DNA of 64,000 nt from Bacteroidaceae bacterium (GTDB lineage Bacteria > Bacteroidota > Bacteroidia > Bacteroidales > Bacteroidaceae). The translations under genes were made by a program, and so were the position numbers. Numbering within the stretch: position 1 is the first letter of the stretch; every line of letters starts with the position of its first letter. This document shows, in pieces, positions 35,001 to 47,500 of this stretch. The stretch is from assembly GCA_017451695.1 (NCBI GenBank), contig JAFTNW010000037.1:22506-86505 (forward strand). Reading direction: 5' to 3'. A model generated the notes under the pieces. That model was given only the letters and a program-made list of their open reading frames with translations, was not told the origin of the DNA and searched no databases.

Positions 35001-35939
35001 GCGGTACAATATGCTGAATGCATATTCCTCGCTCTCCTTGAATTTGTTGTTTATGGTGAAACTGATGCTGTCGGCACTCTCCTGTGCGGTTATGGTTACA
35101 CCCTCTTCTTCAACTTCGGGCAGTTTGAATTCAAATGTTTTGCTTTTCTCTTTTTTGTTTACAGCCGTTACCTTTGCCGTGTATTTCACACCTGCTTGCG
35201 GTGTTATCTCAAAGCAGCCTTTGCCATAGTGGGTGGGGGCGGTTGTGAGCAGTATGTTTTTGTCGGCGTATATTGTAATCTCCTTGTTAAGAAAATCTCC
35301 ATCCAATCCTCGCAGTTCATAGGCGACTTTGCTTTTGAGCCCATCGACAAGGTGGCCTCCCTCGGGGTAGAATTTAAGTTCTGCATCGGGCAGTTCTGCG
35401 CTTATCCACTTGCCGTCGCGCATAAATCCACGTCTGCGGTCGAGCATGTTTTTGAAATCCCAGTTGTCGCCGTTCACTTTGTCGAATATGGGGAACACAC
35501 GGCTGAAAACAGCCTCTCTGCCCCAATTGAGCATATAGCGTGTGTATGCGCGCACCTCGTAATATCCCGACAGCAATAGCGGATTCAATTCAAATTCTCC
35601 ATTGCAGCACCCGTTCTCGTCTATTTTGTATTTTTTTGTTTCCACCACATAACCTTCGGGGGCAACCAACTCCACATAGAGCACCTTGCTTGGTGTGGTT
35701 ACGCGGTCGTTTGTACCATAGCTCATATATGCCTTGAACCACATTGTTTCGCCCAGATAGTATGCGCTGTTGTCGAAATGGAGAAATACGCGCTCCTGTT
35801 GCATCACACGCCCCACCTGCAAGGCACGCTTGGCGGCCTCGTCGTTTGTAACACGTTTTATGGTATCGTTATCAAATGATTGGGCATGCAGTATGGTTGT
35901 TGCAAGAATAGCAAACAGTATAAATGTGGTTCGTTTCAT
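32085..35939 (-). CDS. large exported MG2-domain protein fused to C-terminal Sel1-like repeats
   Basis: A 1284-residue protein with signal peptide (FILFAILATTILHAQ). Residues ~45-130 (ERVFLHFDNSAYYLGETMWF, then LSGYYEVRAYTRYMLNWG) are the macroglobulin MG2-like domain of Bacteroidota surface proteins, followed by further beta-sandwich regions to ~residue 970, including a WSPQLTTNNDGSINVEFYNS strand region. After a Ser/Gln-rich linker (~990-1015), residues ~1020-1284 switch to helical Sel1/TPR-type repeats such as AQCYLNGTGLKKNEQQAKKFF, YELAMMYKNGIGCEQSD and ADYYYNGQGVKRDKELAKDLY. The family without repeats is usually assumed to serve envelope protein export or protection; the Sel1 addition suggests a protein-binding module in the periplasm. 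Confidence 0.75.
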   Translation of the reverse strand: MKRTTFILFAILATTILHAQSFDNDTIKRVTNDEAAKRALQVGRVMQQERVFLHFDNSAYYLGETMWFKAYMSYGTNDRVTTPSKVLYVELVAPEGYVVETKKYKIDENGCCNGEFELNPLLLSGYYEVRAYTRYMLNWGREAVFSRVFPIFDKVNGDNWDFKNMLDRRRGFMRDGKWISAELPDAELKFYPEGGHLVDGLKSKVAYELRGLDGDFLNKEITIYADKNILLTTAPTHYGKGCFEITPQAGVKYTAKVTAVNKKEKSKTFEFKLPEVEEEGVTITAQESADSISFTINNKFKESEEYAFSILYRGAMGYYKKIAPDESIKTFTLGKKELPEGVNKAIVFNGNTPLAERCFFIMHDSIQKSDRSTVKLIVKGNNETLDELSLAPYEKINLNIAREDGKPIPANANLSLAVSDAAGHVETSWDYNIYTYLLLGSELKGYIPNAAQYFDDSNTKRKEQLDLIMLTNGWTAYDWSKLTQLRLDKVQPIERGITLKGTFFRKNRGSAMGNIDVINLIPQKNNLTQLLISYDGNETSSYSFRTDSLGEFIVETKDFYGKRIAALQPQTTIRQNDNIRYAFALDRYFSPDFRLYDYWERNTGKPIDEDETSQNESLVQLNPFEFMLSQVEVVSSAKKEPNSRPPHSEMRFNFLDEWEYAQDVTYLRDIYAYKDNVYNQALKELESNFVEEDGDFIGQMHGAVSPSGIANIPSKNLPLGHIKYIGNIRYFNKTDSLPQNSHISEEYKNSLTAAEIVTSAMRRHNYNWAYWVQLMVVNGTYDSNTAPIPDLEYLRGKIDAEKMMNFKEFVIRSDAKTREQFENTFTYWSNCARALDNKDPLQKFYLGFLSQHYISNTSGVDGFPLPETFNYTLQLSEPKHPNYVACFIPYREDEKANGIIPDLANTYGTTRYTSIQGYNESKQFYSPDYSKAKPAADKKEHRRTILWSPQLTTNNDGSINVEFYNSCSCNTLTVDITGRDGQAYYSNDVAMATRINSHSTQQKSTDTSQQSKGESDEDYFEQAMDPELEKACLKHHNTAIAYKNQQRYKNAIAIWAELVKYNYAPAINEIAQCYLNGTGLKKNEQQAKKFFENAATNGNPGAQYELAMMYKNGIGCEQSDELAATWMRRACLQKEPRAMVHKAKELISTDDEAAIEQATALLVEAVQSGNAEAHYEYGLLLTGPNDTGKTNPEAINHIKTAAEKGWEQAMLFMLFYEQSAGNYKEAYRWAKTLSQMGNHIGTKQMADYYYNGQGVKRDKELAKDLYRTAANAGNKEAAKILEGL

Positions 35940-35964
35940 ATATACACTATATTTTATTAATTAA

Positions 35965-35994
35965 GACAAAGCCTGCCCGCGGGCAGGCTTTGTC
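35965..35994. terminator. palindromic hairpin between lacZ and the MG2-Sel1 gene
   Basis: Perfect palindrome: GACAAAGCCTGCCCG (35965-35979) and CGGGCAGGCTTTGTC (35980-35994). It lies 18 bp downstream of the lacZ-like stop on the minus strand and acts probably as its terminator. Confidence 0.75.
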
Positions 35995-36011
35995 GTGTGT
36001 GGTCTTCCTTA

Positions 36012-40085
<4,074 letters not shown>

Positions 40086-40117
40086 TTATAAAATTAAGAA
40101 ATTATAATGTTTTTTAA

Positions 40118-40149
40118 TTTGTTCATTTGTACGTATCTCCTTAATTTTG
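40118..40149 (+). promoter_or_regulatory. predicted promoter of the DUF4405-like membrane protein
   Basis: TTTG at 40118-40121 and TAATTTTG at 40142-40149 with 20-bp spacing, an exact consensus match. Confidence 0.6.
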
Positions 40150-40212
40150 TTGCAAAATTATTAAATGCTTCTTGGCTTGCCACTATGCAAAGTTTGCAGT
40201 TTGTTTGCTTTT

Positions 40213-40635
40213 ATGAGTAAAAATAGGCTTTTGTATACCGATTTGTCGCTTATTCCTCTGTTTGTAGCGATATCTTTTACGGGTGTGGTGTTGTACGTCG
40301 CTCCTTTTACCACCCACGATGAGTGGCACATTTGGGCTGTGGCGCATGTCGTGGCAGGGATGTTGTTTCTTATTGCAGGTATAATTCACATAAAGCAGCA
40401 TTGGTCATGGTACAAAGCACTTGTAAAAAGGTTTAGGAATAAAAGTCGTATAACCATTGCTCTCTCATTCTTGTTTCTTTTTGAGGTGATTACAGGAATA
40501 TTGTTGCTGGCTGTGGTGGAGGGTGGTGGCAGCAGTATAGGCTATTGGCATTATATCATTGGCTTGGCTATGCTTTTTGTTGGCTTGTGGCACATTGTGC
40601 GACGCTTCAAGATTCTTACCAAATGGCTTGAATAG
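40213..40635 (+). CDS. small membrane protein, DUF4405-like
   Basis: A 140-residue protein with four hydrophobic segments: LIPLFVAISFTGVVLYVAPF, HVVAGMLFLIAGIIHI, TIALSFLFLFEVITGILLLA and YIIGLAMLFVGLWHI. His residues placed in the membrane segments (WAVAHVVAG, IIHIKQHWSWY, WHYIIG, LWHIVRR) resemble DUF4405 and other b-type cytochrome-like proteins in which they ligate heme; this is inference. The ATG at 40213 is chosen because the preceding 16 residues of the longer frame overlap the presumed promoter start region. Convergent with ddl. Confidence 0.65.
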   Translation: MSKNRLLYTDLSLIPLFVAISFTGVVLYVAPFTTHDEWHIWAVAHVVAGMLFLIAGIIHIKQHWSWYKALVKRFRNKSRITIALSFLFLFEVITGILLLAVVEGGGSSIGYWHYIIGLAMLFVGLWHIVRRFKILTKWLE

Positions 40636-40642
40636 GACTATT

Positions 40643-40690
40643 CATAACGCAAGCAGCCCTTCCTTTGCGGGAAGGGCTGCTTGCGTTATG
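40643..40690. terminator. bidirectional terminator between the DUF4405-like gene and ddl
   Basis: A perfect 21-bp stem: CATAACGCAAGCAGCCCTTCC (40643-40663) with its complement at 40670-40690 around TTTGCG. It lies between convergent genes. Confidence 0.85.
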
Positions 40691-40699
40691 GTGTATATA

Positions 40700-41914
40700 T
40701 TATTTACCAAATTTACCGCCCATTTTGGGGCCCATCTTGGCACCGTTCTTGGCTCCGCCGCCACCACCTGCTGCAAATATGTTCTCGCCATAGTTTACAG
40801 CCTTGAAGCCTGCATCCTGCTTGCGGCGGAAGGCTATATCTATCAGTTTGTCAACCAATGTGCCGAAATTATAGCCGCTGTACTCCCACAAGTAGAACGA
40901 AAGCGAGCCGGGGATGGTGTTGATTTCGTTTACAAAAATCTCGTCGGTAGCCTCGTCTATGATAAAGTCGATACGAGCCACACCGTCGCACGAAAGGGCA
41001 CGGAAGGTATCGCAGGCAGCTTTCTGTATGAAATCGGTGCTCTCTTTGGGTAGGTTGGCGGGTATCTCGCGCACGGTCGATTGCATTCCTTGGCTCTGCT
41101 TGCCGCCACCATTCATGTATTTATCCTGATATGAGAGTATCTCGCCACTGCGCACCGGCACCTCGCACACCGAGGGCTCGCACTCGTAGTAGTTGCCAAG
41201 CACGGCGCAGTTTACCTCTTTCAGTTTTTGTACGTATTTTTCAATGATTATGCGGCTGGTGAACGATATTGCATAATCCACGGCATCCAAGAATTCCTCG
41301 CGGTTGTGTGCAGCGCGTATACCTACACTTGAACCGCTGTTGGCAGGCTTTACAATAACAGGGTAACCGAGCCTTTCCTCAACCATAGCCACAGTGCTCT
41401 CCTGCTTGTCGCTCCACTCCTTGTCGCTGAACCAGCAGTAGTCTATCACAGGAATACCACACTCCTTGAGAATCATTTTCATGGTGATTTTGTCCATGCC
41501 GTTTGCCGATGCAAGGGTGTTGCAACCTGTGTATGGTATGCCCGAGAATTCCATCACTCCCTGGAATGTACCATCCTCGCAGTTTGTGCCGTGGAGGGCG
41601 GGGAGAATAACATCCAACTTGGTTACAACTGCTTTTTGAAAGAATCCCTTGTTGCTGCGGTAGAGATTTGTGTCGCCGTAGATGGGGCGCATATATACCT
41701 CCTCGCACATGGCAAGCAGCTTCTTTGTGTCGCGGTAGTTGGCTACATTGAACAGGGCGTCGCCTGTGTACCATTTACCTGTTTTTGTAATGTATATCGG
41801 GGTAATGTCATATTTCTCTCTGTCCATTGCCGCCATTGCCTGATTGGCTGTGATTACCGAAATCTCATTTTCAACGGAACGCCCGCCAAAAACTACTCCT
41901 ACATTGATTTTCAT
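40700..41914 (-). CDS. ddl: D-alanine--D-alanine ligase with Gly/Lys-rich C-terminal tail
   Basis: A 404-residue ATP-grasp ligase. VGVVFGGRSVENEISVITA starts the protein (catalytic Glu); LHGTNCEDGTFQGVMEFSGIPYTGC, VKPANSGSSVGIRAA, and the C-terminal RIDFIIDEATDEIFVNEINTIPGS supply nucleotide and metal ligands. The omega-loop reads ILSYQDKYMN, with the Lys-Tyr of D-Ala-specific ligases rather than the His of VanA-type D-lactate ligases. Length exceeds the usual ~310-350, and the last ~22 residues are an unusual Gly-Gly-Gly / Lys-Met-Gly repeat tail (GAKNGAKMGPKMGGKFGK). It is last in a three-gene unit with a Mur ligase and a hydrolase. Confidence 0.92.
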   Translation of the reverse strand: MKINVGVVFGGRSVENEISVITANQAMAAMDREKYDITPIYITKTGKWYTGDALFNVANYRDTKKLLAMCEEVYMRPIYGDTNLYRSNKGFFQKAVVTKLDVILPALHGTNCEDGTFQGVMEFSGIPYTGCNTLASANGMDKITMKMILKECGIPVIDYCWFSDKEWSDKQESTVAMVEERLGYPVIVKPANSGSSVGIRAAHNREEFLDAVDYAISFTSRIIIEKYVQKLKEVNCAVLGNYYECEPSVCEVPVRSGEILSYQDKYMNGGGKQSQGMQSTVREIPANLPKESTDFIQKAACDTFRALSCDGVARIDFIIDEATDEIFVNEINTIPGSLSFYLWEYSGYNFGTLVDKLIDIAFRRKQDAGFKAVNYGENIFAAGGGGGAKNGAKMGPKMGGKFGK

Positions 41915-41946
41915 TGTCGTTGTGTATGTTAATTTATTTGTTTTTT

Positions 41947-41974
41947 AGATTCTTCACTTCGCTCAGAATGACAG
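41947..41974. repeat. dispersed intergenic sequence of the 'CHSERSEE' type
   Basis: The 28 bp contain TTCACTTCGCTCAGAATGACA-type sequence, which I recognise as a motif repeated in intergenic DNA of many unrelated bacterial genomes (its translation appears as HSERSEE in spurious proteins). A single copy is seen in this window, between ddl and its upstream Mur ligase gene. Confidence 0.6.
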
Positions 41975-42008
41975 GTCTTTGATAATTTGGTGTATATTGG
42001 TTTAGTGT

Positions 42009-43583
42009 TTACTTGAAATTGTCGGGCAAATCATTTTCGTAAAGCACCACATCGCCGGCCTTCAGTATGGTGGCAAGGTGTGCGTGTGCCTGGTTAAGCG
42101 AATCGGCAAGGAAGTATCTGTCGGGGCTCATCCCGCCCTTGTCAATGCCTTGCTTTATGGCATCGCGATTGGTTTGGTTTACAACAATGGCATAGTCGGC
42201 GCAACGGGCAATCTCCTCGCCGAGCCCTTGGTTGGCCTCGGCCTGCCTTGTGCCCATCTCCACAAACCCCGGGGTTATGATAATGCGCTTGTTGCCCTCG
42301 GCCACGGCAAAATTGCGCAACACGTTAAGCGCCATCTTTGCACCTTGCGGGTTTGAATTGTAAGCATCGTCGAGCACGGTGATGCCGCCCGAATTGCGCA
42401 TCGACAAGCGGTGCTCCACGGGTTGCAGGCGTGCTATTGCGTTCTTCTGTTTTTGCAGGGGCACTTGCAGATGGTTGGCAACCGCGATGGCTCCCAATAT
42501 GTTGAGCAGGTTACCCTCGCCCAAAAGGCGGCTTGTGTATTGCTCCTCGCCTTGCCCGGTGGTTAATTTGAACGATAGGCCGTTTGCTCCGTACTGCACC
42601 TCGGTGGCGCGGTAGTGGGCAGTGTCGTCGGTACCATACTTTATAACCTTGCAGGGGCTTGTTATCTTGTTATAGCTTTTTATGTAGGGTGAGTCTGTGT
42701 TTATGACACCCAGGCCCGTGGCGGGGAGTGAATTTATAAGCTCAAATTTTGTATCTTGTATATTCTCCACGCTTTTGAAAGTCTCCAAGTGCATTTCGCC
42801 CACTGCGGTTACTATACCTATGGTTGGGTGCACAAGGTCGCAAATCTCCTTTATGTCGTTACGTTGCTTGGCACCCATCTCCACAATAAACACTTGGTGG
42901 TAGGGGCGCAACTGTTCGCGTATGGTGCGTATTACGCCAAGCAGTGTGTTGAAATTGCCGGGGGTAACAAGCACGTTGTATTTCTCGGCAAGTATGCTTG
43001 CAAGGTAATTCTTGGTACTCGTCTTTCCAAAACTGCCGGTAACACCTATTATGGTAAGGTTCTTGTTGCTCTCTATTATTCTCTTTGCATCGTTGTAATA
43101 GTGGCGGTTTATGCCTTTCTCAATAGGTGTATTTATGAAATTGGCCGCAAGCATCACTGCATCGGACAACAGAATGAGCAGTGCTGCGGTTATTATTGAG
43201 TATGCGGGTGCAAGTAGTGCCATAATTGCCACTATTGCCACATATAGCAGCAGGGTGGTGGTGTATAGCCTGTTTACTCTGTTGGTATATACCAATGGCG
43301 TTTTTTGCGTTTTCTTTTTACCAAACCTGTTTGCAAGCAGCACGAATGCAATTGCGGCAGCCACCAATATGGTTGCAATTATTTGGTTGGGTATAAGTGA
43401 AATGGCTATAACAGCTGTTGCAAGGGTGCGGTTACTGTTCCAAATGTTTCCCTGCCCCAACCAACGCATGTAGCGGCTGTAACGGTAGGAACTGAGCTGG
43501 AACATGTGAATATCGTGCTTTGACGATATCGCTCCAAAATATATTGCGCAGAGCAATAGTGTGATGATTGTATATATGCTCAT
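42009..43583 (-). CDS. membrane-anchored MurF-like Mur ligase
   Basis: A 524-residue protein. The first ~150 residues hold about five hydrophobic segments (IYTIITLLLCAIYFGAI, TLATAVIAISLIPNQIIAT, LLYVAIVAIMALLAPAY and others) in place of the soluble MurF N-terminal domain. The rest is a Mur ligase: IIGVTGSFGKTSTKNYLASIL (ATP loop), VEMGAKQRNDIKEICDLV, the GNLLNILGAIAVA region, HRLSMRNSGGITVLDDAYNSNPQG with the MurF DDAYNSNP motif, and TPGFVEMG. It would join D-Ala-D-Ala or a similar group to a precursor at the membrane. Encoded between a Ddl and an alpha/beta hydrolase; whether it is the essential MurF or a paralogue is unknown. Confidence 0.8.
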   Translation of the reverse strand: MSIYTIITLLLCAIYFGAISSKHDIHMFQLSSYRYSRYMRWLGQGNIWNSNRTLATAVIAISLIPNQIIATILVAAAIAFVLLANRFGKKKTQKTPLVYTNRVNRLYTTTLLLYVAIVAIMALLAPAYSIITAALLILLSDAVMLAANFINTPIEKGINRHYYNDAKRIIESNKNLTIIGVTGSFGKTSTKNYLASILAEKYNVLVTPGNFNTLLGVIRTIREQLRPYHQVFIVEMGAKQRNDIKEICDLVHPTIGIVTAVGEMHLETFKSVENIQDTKFELINSLPATGLGVINTDSPYIKSYNKITSPCKVIKYGTDDTAHYRATEVQYGANGLSFKLTTGQGEEQYTSRLLGEGNLLNILGAIAVANHLQVPLQKQKNAIARLQPVEHRLSMRNSGGITVLDDAYNSNPQGAKMALNVLRNFAVAEGNKRIIITPGFVEMGTRQAEANQGLGEEIARCADYAIVVNQTNRDAIKQGIDKGGMSPDRYFLADSLNQAHAHLATILKAGDVVLYENDLPDNFK

Positions 43584-43587
43584 GGTA

Positions 43588-44346
43588 TTATGCTATCTTG
43601 AAAAAACTCTTCATAACCTGTGTAAATAGTCCCTGATTTTCGAGGAACGAAAAATGGCCTGTGCCATGCGCGATAACCAAGCCGGCATCGGGAATAAGTC
43701 TTTCCATTGTCTTTGCATCCGATAGCGGTGTGGCTGTGTCCATATTGCCCCAAAAGAGCAGTGTGGGTGCTGTAATCTTTGGCAACAGATGTGTGAGGTC
43801 TTCGTTTACCACTTTTGAGAGTATGGCGCGCATTTTGGGCGATGCGTTGTTGTAGTCGGTCGAGCCGGCCCCCTTGCGTCGTTTCTCAATGATGGCATCG
43901 GCTGTTTTCTTTGGCAGGAATGTGTAGCAGAGCCATTTCAGCGCTTTGAACGTGTAAACCTTGTAGTAGTACTTAAACGGGCGTTTGGGTTTTATGCCGG
44001 CTGCATCTACAAGCACCACGCGGCTCGTTTGGTTGCGCGAAGCATAAATGATGCTTATGCGCCCGCCGAAGGAGTGCCCCACAAGGGCCGGGCTCTGTAT
44101 ATTGTTATCCTTTACAAACTGCTCCACCATGCGGGTATATTCTTCGGTGCCCCACACTGTTTGCGGCTCCTGTGATGCACCAAAGCCGGGGAAATCGAAA
44201 TTATATACCTTGTACTGCGTGGCAAGCACAGCTTGGAGGTGCTTGAAAATCTCATTACTGCACCCCCAGCCATGAAGCAGCAGCACAGGAGCTCCCTCGC
44301 CTGCAACCTCTATATTTATGTCAATGTCGTCGTATCTGTATCTCAT
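43588..44346 (-). CDS. alpha/beta-hydrolase
   Basis: A 252-residue alpha/beta-fold protein. VLLLHGWGCSNEIFKHLQ contains the oxyanion HG, LVGHSFGGRISIIYA is the nucleophile elbow with Ser, WGNMDTATPLSD contains the Asp, and IAHGTGHFSFLENQGLF the catalytic His. The triad is complete, so an esterase, lipase or peptidase-like hydrolase is expected. The substrate is unknown. It begins the operon that continues 4 bp later with the Mur ligase, then ddl; it may process a peptidoglycan-related ester or amide, but this is only a neighbourhood inference. Confidence 0.88.
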   Translation of the reverse strand: MRYRYDDIDINIEVAGEGAPVLLLHGWGCSNEIFKHLQAVLATQYKVYNFDFPGFGASQEPQTVWGTEEYTRMVEQFVKDNNIQSPALVGHSFGGRISIIYASRNQTSRVVLVDAAGIKPKRPFKYYYKVYTFKALKWLCYTFLPKKTADAIIEKRRKGAGSTDYNNASPKMRAILSKVVNEDLTHLLPKITAPTLLFWGNMDTATPLSDAKTMERLIPDAGLVIAHGTGHFSFLENQGLFTQVMKSFFKIA

Positions 44347-44456
44347 TTTATGCCTGTTGCCATCTTTTTTTGCGGCAAAACAATTTTCTCCCGCGAAGAT
44401 AATGAATATTATTTATATACATGTTTTTTATTTTTACAAATAATTGAATGTATACG

Positions 44457-44490
44457 CAAAAAGTGGTTACGCGCGCGTAACCACTTTTTG
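44457..44490. terminator. 34-bp perfect palindrome after the GH31 gene
   Basis: CAAAAAGTGGTTACGCG (44457-44473) followed by its exact complement to 44490. The A and T runs at its ends make it a two-way terminator, 22 bp past the GH31 stop on the minus strand. Confidence 0.85.
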
Positions 44491-44511
44491 TATCAATCCT
44501 GCGTGTTTGGT

Positions 44512-47500
44512 TTAGAACTTTACGCAGTTGAGGTTTTTGTCAACAATTACGCCATCAATGGCTGTGAGATTGAATTTAATATTCTTTTTAGCTTTTAATG
44601 TGATGGTGGCAATCTCAATATCGCCGTTGAGGGTTGGTTGGTCTGCCACGTTTACAAAAGTAGGATATATAACTGTGGTGCCATTGCCGTGCATGCGGTT
44701 TTTTGTGTAATTGTTCATGTTGGCAGTGTTAATGGTGTTTACAGTTATATATTCATACTCATTTACGTTGTATGGGATTGCGAGACTTAATGCATTTACG
44801 TGGGCAAGCTCTTTTCCTTTGATGGTAATAACAAACTCCTCGCCAGCCTTGTAGTTCTTTTTGTCGGTCGCAATAGTTATGGTGCCGGCAACCACTTGCG
44901 CAGGGTTGGCATAGGCTCCATCCTCGATACGTGTAGCTGCCACAGAAATATCGTATGCATCGATGAGGCCGTTCTCGTTCATATCTCCTATGCTTACATA
45001 CTCAAAGTCGCTGTCGCTACTGCGTAAGCCTGTGTAGTTCATGTACGATGTGAGGTCGTTCTCATCCACTTTCTTATCTTTGTTGATATCGCCCGGGAGG
45101 AATGTCTCTGTGCCCGGAACTTTGAATATATACATTTCGCGGCCTGAACCGAAATTGCCTACAGCCTCGCTTACATGAATCTTTACGAAGCGTGCTTTGG
45201 GGTTGCTGTCGAATGTGAATACTTTGGTGTCTGGTGTACGCTCCCAATTTACTGCCACGGGCTCGCTCCATGTCTCCTTGTTGGTGCTATAGCTTATCTC
45301 GGCCTTGGTTATTGTGCCGTTACCGCCATCCTCGCGGCCCAGATAGTGTAGCTTGTCGAGTGTACTCATGCCGTTGAGGTCGATAATCATGTCAAATGGC
45401 ACGGAACTCTCGCCATAGACAGTATGCCATATATTGCCCTCTTCAAAATCGAATAAGCGGTTAGGTCCTTGTCCGCCTTGATTACGGCAAGTTGTTGTTG
45501 CCGCGAGGCCGGTGAGTGCAAACTCAAGCGGGTTGCTCTTTGTTGTGCTCTCAATTGTTGCCCACTCCGATGAGCCGCTTTTGTTTACAGCGCGTACATT
45601 GAATTTATATGTGGTTTCGGGTTTTAGGTCCTCAAAAAGCAGTTCATTGCTTTTTATTGTGGTGTATGTTCTGCCCTCAAACTCTATCTCGTAGTAGTCG
45701 GCATTTGCAACCTTTTCCCAGCTTGGTGTAATGGTGTATGCTTGGCAATTCTCGTCGGTAACCACGGGCTTGGGGGTGTCCAATGTGCCTTCGCTTATAA
45801 GGTGGCTGTTAGGTGTGTCGAACTTGTATCCCTTGATTGTAATGCTGGTAGCAGCGGCTGTTACATCGCTCTTCGCGAGTTTAACCATCACCACGGGGTT
45901 TTTAATGATTTTTACATTTGCAAAGTCGCTGCCCTCTGTTGCAAAACGATTGAGGTCGGGTGCTGCATCGTAGAAATAGATGTTCTCACCACTGTTAAAC
46001 TCATCTATGCTGTTAGCCTTTGCCAATTTCACGCTTTTCTTGCCCACTTTGGCAGCGATGCTTTTGGGGGCTTGGCTCACATTGATTTTGAGAATGGTGC
46101 TCTTCTCTTTTACGAAGCCGTCAAAGTCGCCTGTTGTGGGTTCTATGGTGATAATGGCATTACCTTTCTTGTCGCACATCTGCTTGATGGTGGTTTGGGT
46201 GAATTTGCCTGCACGGTAGAGCTCGGTTGTGCCATCGTCGTCGTACTCGGTGAATGAACTCTCGCCTGCGGGGTAAAATTCGTACATGCGCAAGCTCTTG
46301 TCCACCTGCGCGGGTGTGTTGTGCGGGTTTGTAACGGGGATAATGGCACCGGCTTTTACAAAGAGTGGCAGTTTCCACAAGGGTACATCAAAATAGTTTA
46401 TAATGCAGTTGCCGTTGTATTTTTCTCCGGTAAAGTAATCAATCCATGTACCCTCGGGTAGATATATTCCGTTGCGTATGTCATTGCCTTCTTTATCCAT
46501 TGCGGTTTCCTGGTAGATGGGTGCCACAAGGAAATATGGGCCATAAAGGAATTGATAGCGTGTTGCGCTGCCATGTGTGTAGTTGTTTGGGTAGTCGAGG
46601 AACATTGCACGAATCATGGGCTTGCCATCAATGGCTTCGTGTGCAATGCTATATGCATAGGGCATGATTTCAGCCTTCATCTTCAGGTATGTACGGTTGA
46701 TGGATGTTGCAGGCTCGCCAAATACATGGGGATATTTTTGGCTCGAGCCCCATCCGTCCATGTTTAGCATCATGGGGGTGTATGCTTTCCATTGGTAATC
46801 GCGCACATTCACTGGGATATTGTTCCCACCAAAAATACCATCCATGTCGGATGTTATGTTGGGCTGGCCTGCAAGTCCCGAACCAATGTATGTGGGTATA
46901 TGAAAGCGTATGTACTCCCACTCGCCACCGCTTCGGTCGCCTGTCCATATTCCGGCATAGCGTTGTGTGCCCGCCCACCCATCGAGTGAAATAATGAACG
47001 GGCGTGCGTTGTTGCCGTAGTATGTCATGATTTGCGCAACGTCTGTTACTCCGCTGAGGCCGAATGAGTAGCCGGCACCCACCCATGCAACGTCTGTTTT
47101 TAGAACGCGCACACCTGCATCGCGCACCTCTTTTACAATGTCGCGCTGCAAAAGGGCATTAACACCCTCACGCGGGTATAGGTTCGATTCGGTCCATAAG
47201 CCAATCTCCACTCCTTTTGCACGGGCGTAGTCGCCAAATTCTCTCAAATTCTGTATATTGCCGTCAATGGTCTCTGTCTGGCCGTATCCGGCACCATATC
47301 CGTCGTTGGGGAGTATCCAACCGAGGGGCATGTCGTGGGCTTCGTATCGGTCTATGACAGCGCGTGCCGAGAATTGATATTGCTCCTTGCCGAACTCGCC
47401 GTTGAGCGACTCTTTGATTCCGCCGTTGTCGGTCTGGCTCTCCTTGTAGCGTTTTCCGTCTTCATAAAAGAAACCGCCCTGTGTGTCCTCTTTCCAATAG

